64,000 bases of DNA, from assembly GCA_933228675.1 (NCBI GenBank), contig OW121742.1:126457983-126521982 (forward strand), in the 5' to 3' direction. The translations under genes were made by a program, and so were the position numbers. This DNA comes from Stomorhina lunata (Eukaryota > Arthropoda > Insecta > Diptera > Rhiniidae). Under the pieces are notes generated by a model, which was not told the DNA's origin, did no database searches, and was given only the letters and a program-made list of their open reading frames with translations. Below are positions 48,160 through 60,575 of the stretch, piece by piece; within the stretch, counting starts at the first letter, position 1; each line of letters begins with the position of its first letter.

Positions 48160-49690
48160 ATTGATACCAAATTGCAATTTTAATATCAAATATTTTTCTG
48201 TAAAAATTTCAATGCTTCAATTTTTTCTATAAAAATTTGAATATGAAACATTTTTTATCAATATTTTTATATCAAAACTTTTTCTTTTTTTTTTTAATTT
48301 TAATATCAAAAATTTGTCTAAAAAAATTTAATTTCGAAAATTTATCTAAAAAAAAAATGATTATATTTTTCTAAAAAAAAAACATTATTTTTTCAAAATA
48401 CAAAAAATTTTAATGTCGAAATTTTCTAAAAAAAAATGTAATTTCGAAAAGTTTTCTAAAAGAAATTTTATATTTTTCTAAAAAAAAAACTTAATTTTTT
48501 CTGTATAAAAGATTTTAATATATTTTTTTATACAAATTTTAATTCCGAAAATTTGTTTATAACTATTCCAATACCAATAATTTTCTATTTTTTTTTAATT
48601 TTTATATCAAATATTATTTTTGTCTTGTATTTTTGCACAAAAATTTTAATATCGAAAATTTTTCCATAAAAATTTGAATATCAAAAAATTTATATAAAAA
48701 GGTTATCAAAAATTTTTATCAATTTTTTTTTTTATTTCAAAATTCCTCTACAAAATTTTTCTAAAAAAAATTGATATCAAAAGTTTTTCTAAAAAAAATT
48801 TATATCGAAAATTTTCTATAAAAATTTTGTATCTAAAATTAAAAATTATAAAAAAAATTGTATCGAAAATTTTTTTATGTAAATTTTTCAGTAAAATTTT
48901 CAATATCGTAACTTTTTCTTTTAAATTTTAATACCGAAATTAAAAAAAAAAAATTAATTTTTTTAATTTCTTTACAAAAATTTTTTCTACAAAAGTTTTA
49001 AAATCAATAATTTTCGATACAAAATTTCAATATTAAAAATTTTTTCTATAAACATTTTATTATAGAAATTTATTTAATTTAAAATTTCTAAACATTTTAT
49101 ATAAATCATTTTTCTATAAAAATTTTAATATCGAAAATTTTTGTATAAAAAATTTAATAACGAAAATTTTTGTATACAAAAAATTTTTCTACATAAATTT
49201 TGATATCAAAAATTTTTCTCTAAATTTTTTTTTTAATTGTTTTAATAAAAAAAATTTTTTATTAAAATTTTAAAATCAAAAGTACAGGTCAAAATTTTTC
49301 TAAAAAACTTTAATATTAAAATTTTTTTTCTATAAAAATTTTCGTATACAAAAAATGTTGGTCAAACATTTTTCTATAAAAATTATAATTTAAAAAATGT
49401 TTCTATAAAAATTTTGATATCAAAAATTTTTCTATAAAAGTTTTGATATCAAAGATTTTTCTTAAAAAAATTTTAATATCGAAATTTTTTTAATAAAAAA
49501 TTTAATATCTAAAATTTTGACATCAAGAATTTTTTTATAAAAATTTTTATATCAAAGTTTTTCTTTAAAAAATTTTGATATCAAAAACTTTTCTTTATGA
49601 AAATTTTTTTAATATTTCAAATTTTTCTAAATATAAAAATTTTAAAATCAATAATTTTTGTATGCAAAATCAAAAATTAAAAATGAAAAG
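48160..49690. repeat. Degenerate ~29-bp AT-rich repeat array
   Basis: Irregular tandem copies of AAAATTTTTCTATAAAAATT followed by TTGATATCAA or TTAATATCGA. Much more diverged than the array at 17-20 kb, but it shares the TTTTTCTATA(A/G)AAA word. No coding potential. Confidence 0.8.
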
Positions 49691-50332
49691 TTTTGTATTG
49701 TCTTATGATTTAATGCAAAATAAATCAATCGATTTTACTTGATATTTTTGGGATATTTCTTAATTCTTTTTTAACAATTTATAACAAAATTTTCTTATAA
49801 CGAATTATTTTTACCGTTGATTTCGAGAAGTTTCATATTTTTGTAATATCTGAATTGTTTTTAATTTAATCAATTATCTTTTATATTCACATTTAATCGA
49901 AATAATAAATCGATTTTTATTATGTTATAATGCAAAAACAAGCAAAACAAAATTCGCTTCATTTTTTAAATTATTCTTTCACTTTTTAACGATTTATAAC
50001 GAAGTTTTCTTTTAACGAATTATTTTCACCGTTTCCCTTGTAATCGTTATAATGACAAAATATTTTTTATCTGGCATTACTTATTTAGTCTAGACATACA
50101 CCTTTTGATGCACCACTCCATACTACCAAAAAATACAACCCTATATTACTTATATACAGCTTTTTTTCTTTGTTTACATTTTCTTTGACATTTTTGACAT
50201 CAATATTTATTTATGGATTAAAAGGAAAATATTCATTTGTGGTTAATTGTGCTAAAACAAACGTCTTCTTTAATTTAATTAGCTCAACTTTTAAAGAAAA
50301 TTCTCTGGCGAAAGAGCAAAGTACACTAAAAA
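49691..50332 (+). other. PhLP1 5' flank and 5' UTR
   Basis: AT-rich. The last ~200 bases probably hold promoter and 5' UTR of the following gene. The 60-codon frame at 50170-50352 is accidental. Confidence 0.4.
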
Positions 50333-51169
50333 ATGGCTACCTTGGAAGATAAATTAATGGGAGAGAAGCTGGAATACTACTGCAGTAGTGATGAAGGTGA
50401 ACCCGAAGAATGTGAAGATGGCGAGGAGGGCTCGAGTAAAGGTGCCTGCAAACAAGGAGCCCAGGGATTTGTAGATCCAGATGTTTGTCCACCAGCACCC
50501 GCTGGAGGCTATCGTAATCAGGGTTCCACCAATACTGGACCCAAAGGTGTTGTGGAAGACTGGCAGAAATTTAAGAAACTACAGGCAGAGTTAAGGGAGG
50601 AAAGTGAAAAGCAGCGTATAGAAATGGCCAAGAAACTTACCATGACCACGGCCACGGCAAAAGAAGAAGAGGAACGCAAGAAACAAGAGGAACTTGATGC
50701 CGAACTGGCGGAATTAATGTCAGAAGACTTTTTGGAGCAATTTCAAAAGCAAAGAATGGCAGAAATGCTGCGCCAATGCGGCCACAACCAACAGTTTGGC
50801 AAAGTGCTCAATTTAACTTCACACGAAGAGTTTCTTAATTGTGTGGAAAAGGAAAACAAACATACCACCGTCATCATACATATCTATGATCGTAGTGTTG
50901 CAGCTTGTGGCACTTTAAACAAATGCCTAGAGACTTTAGCCAGTGAATATCCCACCGTTAAATTTGCCAAAATTTGTAGTTCAGTGGCGGGCATGAGCAG
51001 AGATTTTCGCACTAAAGGCTTACCCGCTTTGTTAGTGTATAAGGCCCAGGCTGTTATAGGAAATTTTGTTAGAGTAACAGATGATTTGTCGGATGATTTC
51101 TTTGCCTCCGATGTGGAAAGTTTTCTTATAGAAAATGGTATACTGGTAGATAAAAATCTATACAATTAA
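50333..51169 (+). CDS. Phosducin-like protein 1 (PDCL/PhLP1)
   Basis: Intronless, 278 residues. Proteins of this family are co-chaperones of the CCT chaperonin and help assemble G-protein beta-gamma dimers. Evidence: N-terminal acidic segment with CSSDEGE (Ser18-Ser19, the place of CK2 sites in mammalian PhLP1), the helix-1 G-beta-gamma-binding motif TGPKGVVEDWQKFKKLQ (residues about 64-80), a charged coiled coil (about 80-140, KQRIEMAKKL ... AELMSEDFLEQFQKQRMAEM), and a thioredoxin-like C-terminal domain with TTVIIHIYDRSVAACGTLNK and GLPALLVYKAQAVIGNFVRV. As in the family, there is no redox CXXC site. A poly(A) signal is at 51292. The start Met is the first in frame after upstream stops. The Drosophila counterpart is probably CG7650, named from memory. 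Confidence 0.92.
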   Translation: MATLEDKLMGEKLEYYCSSDEGEPEECEDGEEGSSKGACKQGAQGFVDPDVCPPAPAGGYRNQGSTNTGPKGVVEDWQKFKKLQAELREESEKQRIEMAKKLTMTTATAKEEEERKKQEELDAELAELMSEDFLEQFQKQRMAEMLRQCGHNQQFGKVLNLTSHEEFLNCVEKENKHTTVIIHIYDRSVAACGTLNKCLETLASEYPTVKFAKICSSVAGMSRDFRTKGLPALLVYKAQAVIGNFVRVTDDLSDDFFASDVESFLIENGILVDKNLYN

Positions 51170-54100
51170 ACAAAGAATCTCTTGCTTAAAAAAACAAACA
51201 TAAGAAAATGGACTGTACTACTTAAATCAACTACAAATAAATACTGTAATTAAACTACATATTTAAATATTTACGAAAAATATTTTAATTCAATAAAACT
51301 TTTTTTTTCAGATTGTGTTCACTACTCCTTTTAGAGCTGCAAACGTTACACAAATTCACCTTATTTCTCGCCTCTTTTTCTTATCTAAGAGATACCTATA
51401 AACTTTCTAATTTTATCTCACTAACACATAGTAGATATTGTAATAATTTAGCATTTTAGGGAATTATTGTAAAAATATTTACTAAAAACTAGCATTTTTA
51501 CTAACAATTATAGCATTTTGATTTGGAATTGAGAAGAATTGCAATATTTTGCCTTTAACAAAATATAGTTGGTAGAACTTTTAATTTTTCTCATTTTTCT
51601 TTAGAACATAATTTGATTTATGTTTATATAAAGTAAATCATTTCTAATATGCATATTTTTTGAAGGCATTTACCATGTATAATTAATTATATTTTATGTT
51701 TTTTTTTTGTATTGTAATAATTATTTATTTTAATCAACTAATAAATAAATGTGTCTAAAACCCTTGAAACCCCTAAAATATGTCTTTTGAGTTTAAGGTA
51801 TAGTTAATAAGCACAGAACTCAATTCCGTTCGAAAGTGAAATGAATTCCGTGTTTTGCTTCTATGAATGAAGCTACATTCTTTTTTAAAGTGGAATTGAC
51901 CTTGTATGTTTTTCTTTGTTTATTTAATATTTTAATAATTTCATCAATAATTCAGTGTTATTTGTTGAAACAATGTAAGAGTTACTGATTTCAATTGAAA
52001 AAATCGTGTTTTGTAATAATTTTGGACATTTAAAATTTTTCGGAATCTATAGAACCAAAAACCATTTCGATCGGAATCCAACTACGGAATGGTTTTAATT
52101 CCGAATTTGTACTTACCAAAAAATGCATTACGGACTGAAGGAAGGCTAATCCTCGCACTTTTTAAATGTCATTAAACGGTATAGGAAAGACTTGAGCATA
52201 GAAATCAGGAAGAAAACAAGACTTAACGGATATTGGGAAAGCAAATAAAATCGAGCAACTCTTTCGAAGAACGCCTAATACTTTTATCAGAAAAGCAACT
52301 CATGTAGGTTAATGCTCTTATACTTTTGTGTATCGGGCCAAAGCTTATGCTGGACTGAAGTCATCAAGTTTAGAAAGTTGCAGATCGCAATTCGTTATGG
52401 AAGCAACAAATTAATAAAAAGTCTAATTTGTATAAGTAATAGATGATGACAAAACATTAGTTTTGTCATGCGACTTTTATGTTGCTGATAAACGAGGCAA
52501 TATTCTTGCATATTTTTGGCCCGATTTGATATCATAGAAAAAGTAATATATTCAATCAATATCATTTTTGCTCTACGACCGGCAAATCCATACAACTAAG
52601 CGTAGTCCTTTGAAAAGATTTCGAGCTTTTGTAAAAAAGGAATTGAAAAAAGCAGGAAAGGTGTCCCAAAACATATCCGATTTTAAGCATAACTTATGCT
52701 CGTTCCCTTACGAAGAGCAGTGTGCCGTTAGAAGGTGGGAAATCCTATTGATTTTCCGTCTCTAATTAAAATAACTTGTGTTATATAATTTTCATAAATT
52801 TATTTCAAATTTTTTCTAACATTTATATTTTTTTCTTTACTATTAAGGAGTTTTACTTTTTTTCATATGGTATTTTATTTAAATTTAAATATTTATAAAC
52901 TTAATTAAGTTTCAGTTTAACTATATTTTAATTAATATATTTAAATATAAATACAAATATTTTAGATGTTATAGTTTCTTTCTTATGTTTTTTTTTTAAA
53001 TAAATTGATGAAGAATGATTACAAAAATATGTCTAAAATAAATTTATTAAAAAATCTTTTTATTTATTATAAATTTTAATAAAAAATATTCAAAATAATA
53101 AATTTACAAACCTTTTATTTCTTTAGTTTTCTTTTTTCATATATTCAGGGTTTTTTATTTAATTTTGTAATTAAGAAAAAATAGTATTTCGAGACTTTTT
53201 TTAATGGGAATTAAAATCTAAAATATTTTTATTTTAATAAAATATAAATGTAGTTTTTTTTTGTTTCCTTTATTTTAATTTAGATGTTTTAATTACAAAC
53301 TATTTTTGTTTTTTATAAATATTTGGTGTTATTTTATTTTTTTGTTTAAATTTACTTAAATGTTAAATAGGTAAAATTTTGGAACCATTTATATTTTTGT
53401 GGGACATGTAAAAAATTAAAAATTTAAGATTTTTTATGATTATTTTTATTTCATGAAGGAATAACAACATTTATAAACATGTTTGCTAGAATTTTAGAAT
53501 ATTTTGTTCTTTAAAATAAGTTTAATTTTAGACATAGACCACATTTACATATTTAATATCCTTTTCTTTATTAAATCTTATTTTTAAATTAACTCTACTA
53601 ATTTTTTTGTAAGTTTATGTTTATTTTTTCTTATTTGTTTTTTTTTATTTGTTATGTATAAAAAATCTTTAAATGAAATAAATGCTATTTTACTTGGAAT
53701 ATGTTGTTCCTTAAAATTTTTTTCTGCCATATAAAAAAGTTAATGACTTTTTTTTATAACTTTTAATTAAATGCTTAATAAAAAAAATATTATAAAGATT
53801 AACTAAAATTGGTTTGTTCCTAGTTACTTACTTTCCGCCTTTCTATAATCTTTTTTTTTTACCAAAGTTTGTTTAACTGGTTTTTAATTTTCTTTTAATT
53901 TTTGTCAATATTTTAATTTTAGAAAAAAATAGCTTTTAAAATTTACTTGTTGCATTTATAATTTTTAGGACAGATCATAAAATTTGCTTAAAAAATATTA
54001 GACTGTCCAATTATTAGAGCGTTCAAACAACATTTTGGTTATCAATTAGAAAAAAACTTTGTGGTCATAAAACAATGCATTGCTTTTTGTAGATCTTGAC

Positions 54101-54448
54101 CTATATATTTGTTATATAGTATGATTTACAAAATCGGTTGGGAAATGACAATTATATATCGTTTTAAGTGATTTATGAGTTCGAGGTGCCCTACTTAGGG
54201 GACCGATTGTGCCACCCCAGTGCAATCTAGGCTTTCCAGGTTCAAAACTTAAGCTCCCCAACACTTTTATTATACCCACGTAAAATCCGACCAACGGTTT
54301 AGAAGTTACTGAATTATTTTCATTCTATTTTTAAATCATCCCACTGTTAAATGGGTTTAATTACTTCTTGTCCTCTTCCATGAGATTCAAATCTACTTTT
54401 CGAATGAGACCCGAGTCTCTTTTGAATTAGAAATATGAATTTAATCAA
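51170..54448. other. Intergenic, extremely AT-rich
   Basis: PhLP1 3' UTR then about 3 kb without recognised genes. A 65-codon frame at 52568-52765 (ends SFPYEEQCAVRRWEILL) has no recognised family. The segment 54150-54300 is less AT-rich than its surroundings and may be a small dispersed repeat, unidentified. Confidence 0.4.
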
Positions 54449-54452
54449 TGCT

Positions 54453-54560
54453 GGGGGTTATTATGTTATTCGATTCGAAAGAAAACTTTTCGAATCACAA
54501 TGTGTTAGGTATACAAAAACGAAAGGTTTTCCTTTCGAATCGAATTATATAATAACCCCC
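54453..54560. mobile_element. ~108-bp MITE, GGGGGTTA-ended family, copy 2
   Basis: Left end GGGGGTTATTATGTTATTCG then ATTCGAAAG; right end complementary, finishing AATAACCCCC. The interior TTTTCGAATCACAATGTGTT matches the copy at 23005-23113 (TTTTCGAAACACAATGCTTT). No clear target duplication at this copy. Confidence 0.8.
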
Positions 54561-54624
54561 CAGTATTAATAGGAAGTTTCCACAGGAAATAATTTTTACC
54601 TAAAGCGGAGATGTTACAACAACA

Positions 54625-54850
54625 CTTTTTCTATAGAAAAACTGTTCTATAGAAAAACTGTAATACTAACACTTTTTCTATTGAAAAACTGCTATACTAA
54701 CACTTTTTCTATAGAAAAACTGTTATACTAACACTTTTTCTTTAGAAAAACTGTTATACTAACGCTTTTTCTATAGAAAACCTGTTATACTAACACTTTT
54801 GCTTAAGAAAAACTGTTATACAAATATTTTTCCTATAACAAACTGTTACA
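54625..54850. repeat. 31-bp minisatellite, small array
   Basis: About seven copies of ACTAACACTTTTTCTATAGA followed by AAAACTGTTAT. The same unit forms the larger array at 57.6-58.6 kb. Confidence 0.93.
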
Positions 54851-54857
54851 CATACAC

Positions 54858-54930
54858 TGGCCGGGGATCAAACTTGGGACCACTGTTATTCTAGGCGGAT
54901 AACTAACCTTCTATACCACGGCGGTTCCAT
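54858..54930 (-). other. tRNA-Asp-like SINE head or tRNA pseudogene
   Basis: The minus strand reads CCGTGGTATAGAAGGTTAGT then TATCCGCCTAGAATAACA and GTCCCAAGTTTGATCCCCGG. It follows the plan of tRNA-Asp: an A-box-like TGGTATAGAAGG, the anticodon arm region CCGCCT, and a B-box-like AGTTTGATCCC. Paired stems are disrupted and the B box deviates from GGTTCGATTCC, so it is not a functional tRNA. A SINE promoter head is the likeliest reading. The SINE body would extend toward lower coordinates, where the 31-bp array begins, so it is truncated. Confidence 0.55.
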
Positions 54931-56160
54931 ATTGACATACGATTTGTACAACCAGCATATGTCATAGCCTGCATATGTCCAATTTTTATTTTACCCACTT
55001 TCTTATCCTAGCATTTATTACATAGACGCCGGTCAACATGTTTATACATTTCCATAAATGATTCCTATATCTAATGTTGGTCATAGCACCCCTGATATCA
55101 TACAAACCACCATGTTTTACCAGGCTTTTGTAGTTTCATCACTGGATGCTAACTTTACTAATATACCATATTTTATAACCAACAGCGTCGTGGACATAGA
55201 CTACCCAGTTTATGGTTGTGGAGACTAAACCTGCAGTTGATCGATAGGTCTTTTAGTTCTAATAATTTTCGTTATAAAATGTTATTTGCTATAAAATTAT
55301 TTTTCGCGCTCTTTTACAATAAACAAGAATTAACTGTACACATACGATTACCACACAAACACAGGGAACCATTTGTTTACATTTGTAAAACAGTGTTGCC
55401 AAAAGGTTAAAAACATAAAACTGGAGCCGTTATACAATTTATCGTTGAAAATTGAAAAATGTTTTTGAAATTTTTCCAATAAATTTTAAAATACTTATTT
55501 TATTTAAAAATTTTTGAGAAATTTCGGAAATTAATGTTTGGCCATTTGTCATACATAGTTATTGCACATATGTAGAGCAATTTTTTCCACATATAAAAAA
55601 GTATAAATCTTTTATATATAAAACTAAATTCAAGACATTTATTATTACAACAAAAAATTTCGAGAAATTCTTTATAAAAAATAAATGATATGGCAAATGT
55701 GACAAAATTGTCGCGGTTTTAAAAGAAACATGTTTTTGCAAACTAAAAATATTATGTATTATAAATATTCTTAATTATTAAAATTTTGTTATTCGGATAT
55801 AATCATTTTCTCTATTTCACTTAATAGCTGCCTTTTGTTTGTCACAATTTTGTATTTATTATTCTTTTGGTAAAAATACTTCTAAAACATTTTGGCATTT
55901 TTGTTATTTTTTTATGAAGGTTTTAATATTTGATGAGAATTTACTTAAAAAAAAAACTTAATAAAATTCATGATGAAACTTATTGTTAAGACTTATTAAG
56001 TAATTAAATATGGTTTTAAAAATAAAACTTAAAAATCAGACTTATATTTTGTTCATGAAATTAAGTTAGGTTTTCTTTTTTGTTTTTGAAAAATTTAATT
56101 ATAATAAAATCTAATAAAATTATTAATAAAATATGTACAAATAATACTAAATTAGGAAAC
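54931..56160. other. 3' flank of the low-complexity gene
   Basis: Unassigned sequence, partly repeat-like to about 55,240, then AT-rich probable 3' UTR of the minus-strand gene that ends at 56161. Confidence 0.4.
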
Positions 56161-59100
56161 TTATAGTCTAGGAGGTTTAAAAGTTATAGATGATTCCATG
56201 GTACAACATTCATTGCTGGTCGCTGAAAGACCTTCGGAATTAGAGTTACTTAGGAAACCTCCTCCAGTTCCCCCAGCACCACCATTGCCTCCCGGTGTGG
56301 CTCCAGTTGACTTGGGTCTTGTATTGGAGCCTGAAGTGCCAGCATTGTTATTATTGTTGTTGTTGCTATTATTAGTACCCTTTTGCTTTTCCTTGTGACG
56401 CCTTAAGGATGAACGCAAAGGATATTGCCTTGGAACATTGGCACCTAAGAGTATGCGTCGCGTTGAGGGCCTTCTTACAGGATATTGTACTGATTCTGCA
56501 CTGTTGCTTAAACGGATGTTGCCAACTTTTGTTTTATTTTAAACATTGTTGTAAGTTTGGGGCATTTTATTTACAAGTTGTTGGATTTTTGATTGTTTGC
56601 ATTTATGGAATTCGGTAGTTTTTTTTAATTTTATACAAACACAAATTAACCAAAAGATTTTATTTTGAAAAAGTGAAGAATTACAAAGGAACAAGTGAAC
56701 GAAAGCCATAGATAAGAAAATAATAAGAGAAATAAAAAAAACTCATTTAGGTTTTTATGTTTTCTGTCAATATAAATTATCAAAAATATCTGGTTAAAAA
56801 AATTTGAGTGAAAGATTAGCTGGGGGTATTTAGTTGAAGAGTCCTTTAGTTTAATGGGGAATAAATGTGTCATTTAAAAGTTTGTTTAAGGATGAGTTTG
56901 ATGATAAAGTTTGGGTGTTTGTTAAGGTGTTAACAATTAGAAATTAAAACACAACAATTACTAAACACAAGGGAGACGACATTTAACAAAATTAATAAAA
57001 ATAACACAAAAAACACAAGAACAAATTTTAAGTTTTTACAAATTTATTTATTATATTTATAAACTATAAAATAAGAATTAATATCAAATAAAAATTATAA
57101 TTAAATAAATAAATAAATTTTCTTTTGTGGAAAAAAAATGTATACAAAATAAGATGTAATTAATATTAAAATGTTATCATAAAATTAGAAATAAATAAAA
57201 AAACAATATTTTAAAAGACGATTTTATTGTATTTATATTTATAAATTAATTTTAGTTTTAAAATAAATTCATAAAACATAAATAATCTGGCAATAAAAAT
57301 GGGCAAGTTTTTTTATAAATAATATTTTTAGGCAATAATTGATTTATTATTAAAATATTTAATTAGAATTGGATTGCGGATTTTTTAAATTATGAAAAAA
57401 ATGTTGAAATTGCAGAAGTATACCTTTTTCTGGCATATTGGCAAGACTTTTTCAGTTGTGCATGTATTTTCGCCCTAAACTGGTTTTTCCTTTTCCGGCA
57501 AAGATTAACAACCTTTTTTGGGTTTAAGAAAATAGTGTTGCCTTTGGGAGTTTTTTTAAACTAAGTTTGATTAAAAAGAAAAATTTTATGGAAAAATGTT
57601 ATCCATTTTTTGTACGAAAACTGTCATACACACTTTATCTATAGGAAAGACTTTTTATGTAAAAACTGTTATACTAACAGGTTTTCTATAGAAGAACTGT
57701 TATACCAACACTATTTTATAGAAAAACTGTTAATACTTACACATTTTTTATATAAACACTGTTATACTAACACTTTTTCTATAGAAAAACTGTTGTACTA
57801 ACTCTTTTTCTATAGAAAAACTGTTATACTGAAACTTTTTCTATAGAAAAACTGTTATACTGAAACTTTTTCTATAGAAAAACTGTTATATTAACACTTT
57901 TTCTATAGAAAAACTGTTATACTAACACTTCTTCCATAGAAAAACTGTTATACTAGCACTTTTATACTAACAACTTTTCTATAGAAAAACTGTTATTCTA
58001 ACATTTTTTTCTAGAAAAACTGTTATACTAACACTTTTCTATAGAAAAACTGTTACACATACATTTTGCTATAGAAAAACTGTTATACAGACAATTTTGC
58101 TAAAGAAAAACTGTTATACAAATACTTTTTCTATAATAAACTGTTATAAAGACACTTTTTCTAAAAACAACTGTTATACAGACACTTTTTCTGTACAAAT
58201 ACTGTTTCACAGACACTTTTCCTATAGAAAAACTGTTATACAGACACTTTTCCTATAGAAAAACTGTTATACAGACACTTTTTCTATAGAAAAACTGTTA
58301 TACAGACACTTTTTTATAGAAAAACTATTATGCAGACACTTTTTTATAGAAAAACTGTTAAACAGACACTTTTTCTATAGAAAAACTGTTAAACAGACAT
58401 TTTTTCTATAGAAAAAACTGTAACACAATCACTTTTCCTATAGAAAAGCGGTTATGCTGACATTTTTTCTATAAAAAAAACTGTTATGCTGACATTTGAC
58501 CTATTGAAAAACTGTTATACAGACAAATTTTCTTTAGAAAAACTGTTACACGTACGTTTTTTCCGTAGAAAAACTGTTACAAACACGTTTTTCTTAAGTT
58601 GATAATTGGAATACTTTCCTGCTTGCAAGCAAAACTTGAGAAAATTTTTGGATGGAAAAAATATATAAAAGATTTAACATATATTTCATTTGAAGTCTAT
58701 ATGGCAATTTAAAATTATTATCTTAAAAATATAAATTCTAAAAAATTGCAATGCAAAAAGGGAAAGCTCAAATCCGGTTTGAACATTATAAATATTTCGA
58801 AATTGCTAACATTTTTTAATTTAAATTAAATAAAATTTCTTAGCTTAGGCAATTAATAAAAAAAACTATATCAAAAGCACTGATAGACACACGTTACACA
58901 ACAATTAACATAAATTAAATAAATTATAATTTTAACACAAAACAATAAACATACAAATATACACCTAAAACGGTGTTTTTTCTTGCATACTTTTTTAAAA
59001 TTCCAATTTTTTTGTGTTTGTTAATACTAAATAATAACTAATATTTTTACAAAAAAAAAAGAAAAACTTATAACGGAAACATTAAAACAATCAAAATTTT

Positions 59101-60575
59101 TAAAATAAAAAATCTAAAACATTAAATATAATACTAACAAAATTACTATTGCCACTACTACCACTGCCACCACCAACACCCCGACTACTGACCCCACCAC
59201 TACTCGTTAATGTCGACTGACTCTCATAATTGGAAGAAGCGGTTTGACTAATAGCGGTACTATTAAAACGATTCGGTGCTTGTAAACTGGCATTGAATGA
59301 TTGATATAGGGATGAAGAAGTGGAGGGTAAACGTTGACGTCTCATGGCCTGTTGTTGGCGCAAACGTCGACGTTGTAACATGGGCGTAGAATGGCGATAG
59401 TGTGATGTGACAACATAATCTACATCTTCCAAATCATGCGAGAGAGCCTCATCAACCTCATCGTTAGTTTTAAAAGGTTGGGTGGAATTAATAGTGCCAA
59501 CAGAAGAGGGTGTGATGTGAGTTTCAGCAAATGTGTTTGAGGAGTTGTGATGATGTCTGTTAGAGTTTAATGATTTGTGATCAAGTAAATCGTAATCTCG
59601 AGGACTTTGATAAGATAATTTAGAATGAAGTAAAGATTGAGAACAACAGGGATCTGGAAGCTCTTTAGGTTCATCATTATCTCCGGTAAGAGGTTTATTT
59701 AATAAAGATTCTGTAGAATAGTATTGTGAAATATTGTGATAACGCTTGGAAGTGGAGTTTTTGTTTAAGATATGATTGTTATTGTTGGTTTTGGTATTGG
59801 CATGCAAATGATAAAGGGATAATGAAGATGAGGAGGATAAAGATGATGTAGTAGGATGATTGTCATTGGTAGTAGTTGTTGTTTTAGTTGTTGTTGTTGG
59901 AGTAGTAGCAGTTTTCATTAAATGTTGACGATTACTTATAGTGTAAACATCATCATTACTATCATTATTGTTTTCTTTGTTATGTTGTTGTTGTTGATTG
60001 TTATTAATTAATATATCTTTATCATCAAAATCATATCTACCATAGTTTGTATCCAAAAATAATCCTTGTCCCTCCTGGGCCTGGCGTGTATTAAATTGTG
60101 TTGGCTTTGTAGACTGATGTTGATGCTGCTGTTGCTGCTGTTGTATGGCTGATAATTGCTGGTGCATGGAATGTAAGTTCATTTGTTGATTTATGTTAGA
60201 GCTTCCCGTTGTAGCAAAAGAGCCAAAACTTTCATCACAATCCATATGTTCCGGGGACAAATGAAAACTTTGCCTTTGCATGGGTAAGGGCTGATAATTC
60301 GATTGTTGCTGCTGACGTTGTTTATAGAAAAGATATAAGGAAGTGTTAACAGCTTCGTTAACGTGAAGATATGGCTGTTGTTGTTTTTGTTGATTTTGAT
60401 GATGATCAATCATACGTCTCATGTCTCTGGTACTACCACCACCTAAGTAATTACCTGCAGCCGTTAGGCAACAATTGCTGCAAGTATTGGCTGGCACACA
60501 CAAGAGATCACCATCTTTGGGACCCAAAAACCATTCGGAACGTGTACGCATGCGTGCAGTTTGGCGTTCATGGAC
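56161..60575 (-). CDS. C-terminal exons of a large low-complexity protein, partial
   Basis: Two minus-strand coding exons: 60575-59147, entered through an acceptor (ACATACAG) at its start, and 56495-56161, ending KPPRL-stop. They fit in frame across a ~2.65-kb intron using donor GTAATT and acceptor GTGCAG; this join is inferred. The gene has no start in the window, so 5' exons lie beyond it or to the right unrecognised. The first exon begins VHERQTARMRTRSEWFLGPK, then DGDLLCVPANTCSNCCL, the only non-repetitive and Cys-rich part. Long Gln, Asn, Thr and Ser runs follow (CAX/opa-type repeats). The end of the exon has a basic MLQRRRLRQQQAMRRQRLPS stretch. The last exon has RRPSTRRILLGANVPRQYPL, RSSLRRHKEKQKG, polyasparagine and Gly-rich tail. 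The layout would suit the cytoplasmic tail of a membrane or neuronal protein, but I do not recognise it. Confidence 0.68.
57610..58610. repeat. 31-bp minisatellite, large array in the intron
   Basis: About 32 tandem copies of the ACACTTTTTCTATAGAAAAA core followed by CTGTTATAC(A/T)(A/G)AC. The left half uses CTAAC and the right half CAGAC linkers, so two subfamilies were amplified separately. It lies in the proposed intron between the last two exons of the minus-strand gene. Confidence 0.95.

Noticed and set aside
52568..52765. Possible exon ending SFPYEEQCAVRRWEILL
   Set aside because: No family recognised, no splice partners seen, isolated in AT-rich DNA; may be a transposon remnant but cannot be supported.
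54858..54930. Functional tRNA gene
   Set aside because: Acceptor and anticodon stems do not pair and the B box is degenerate.
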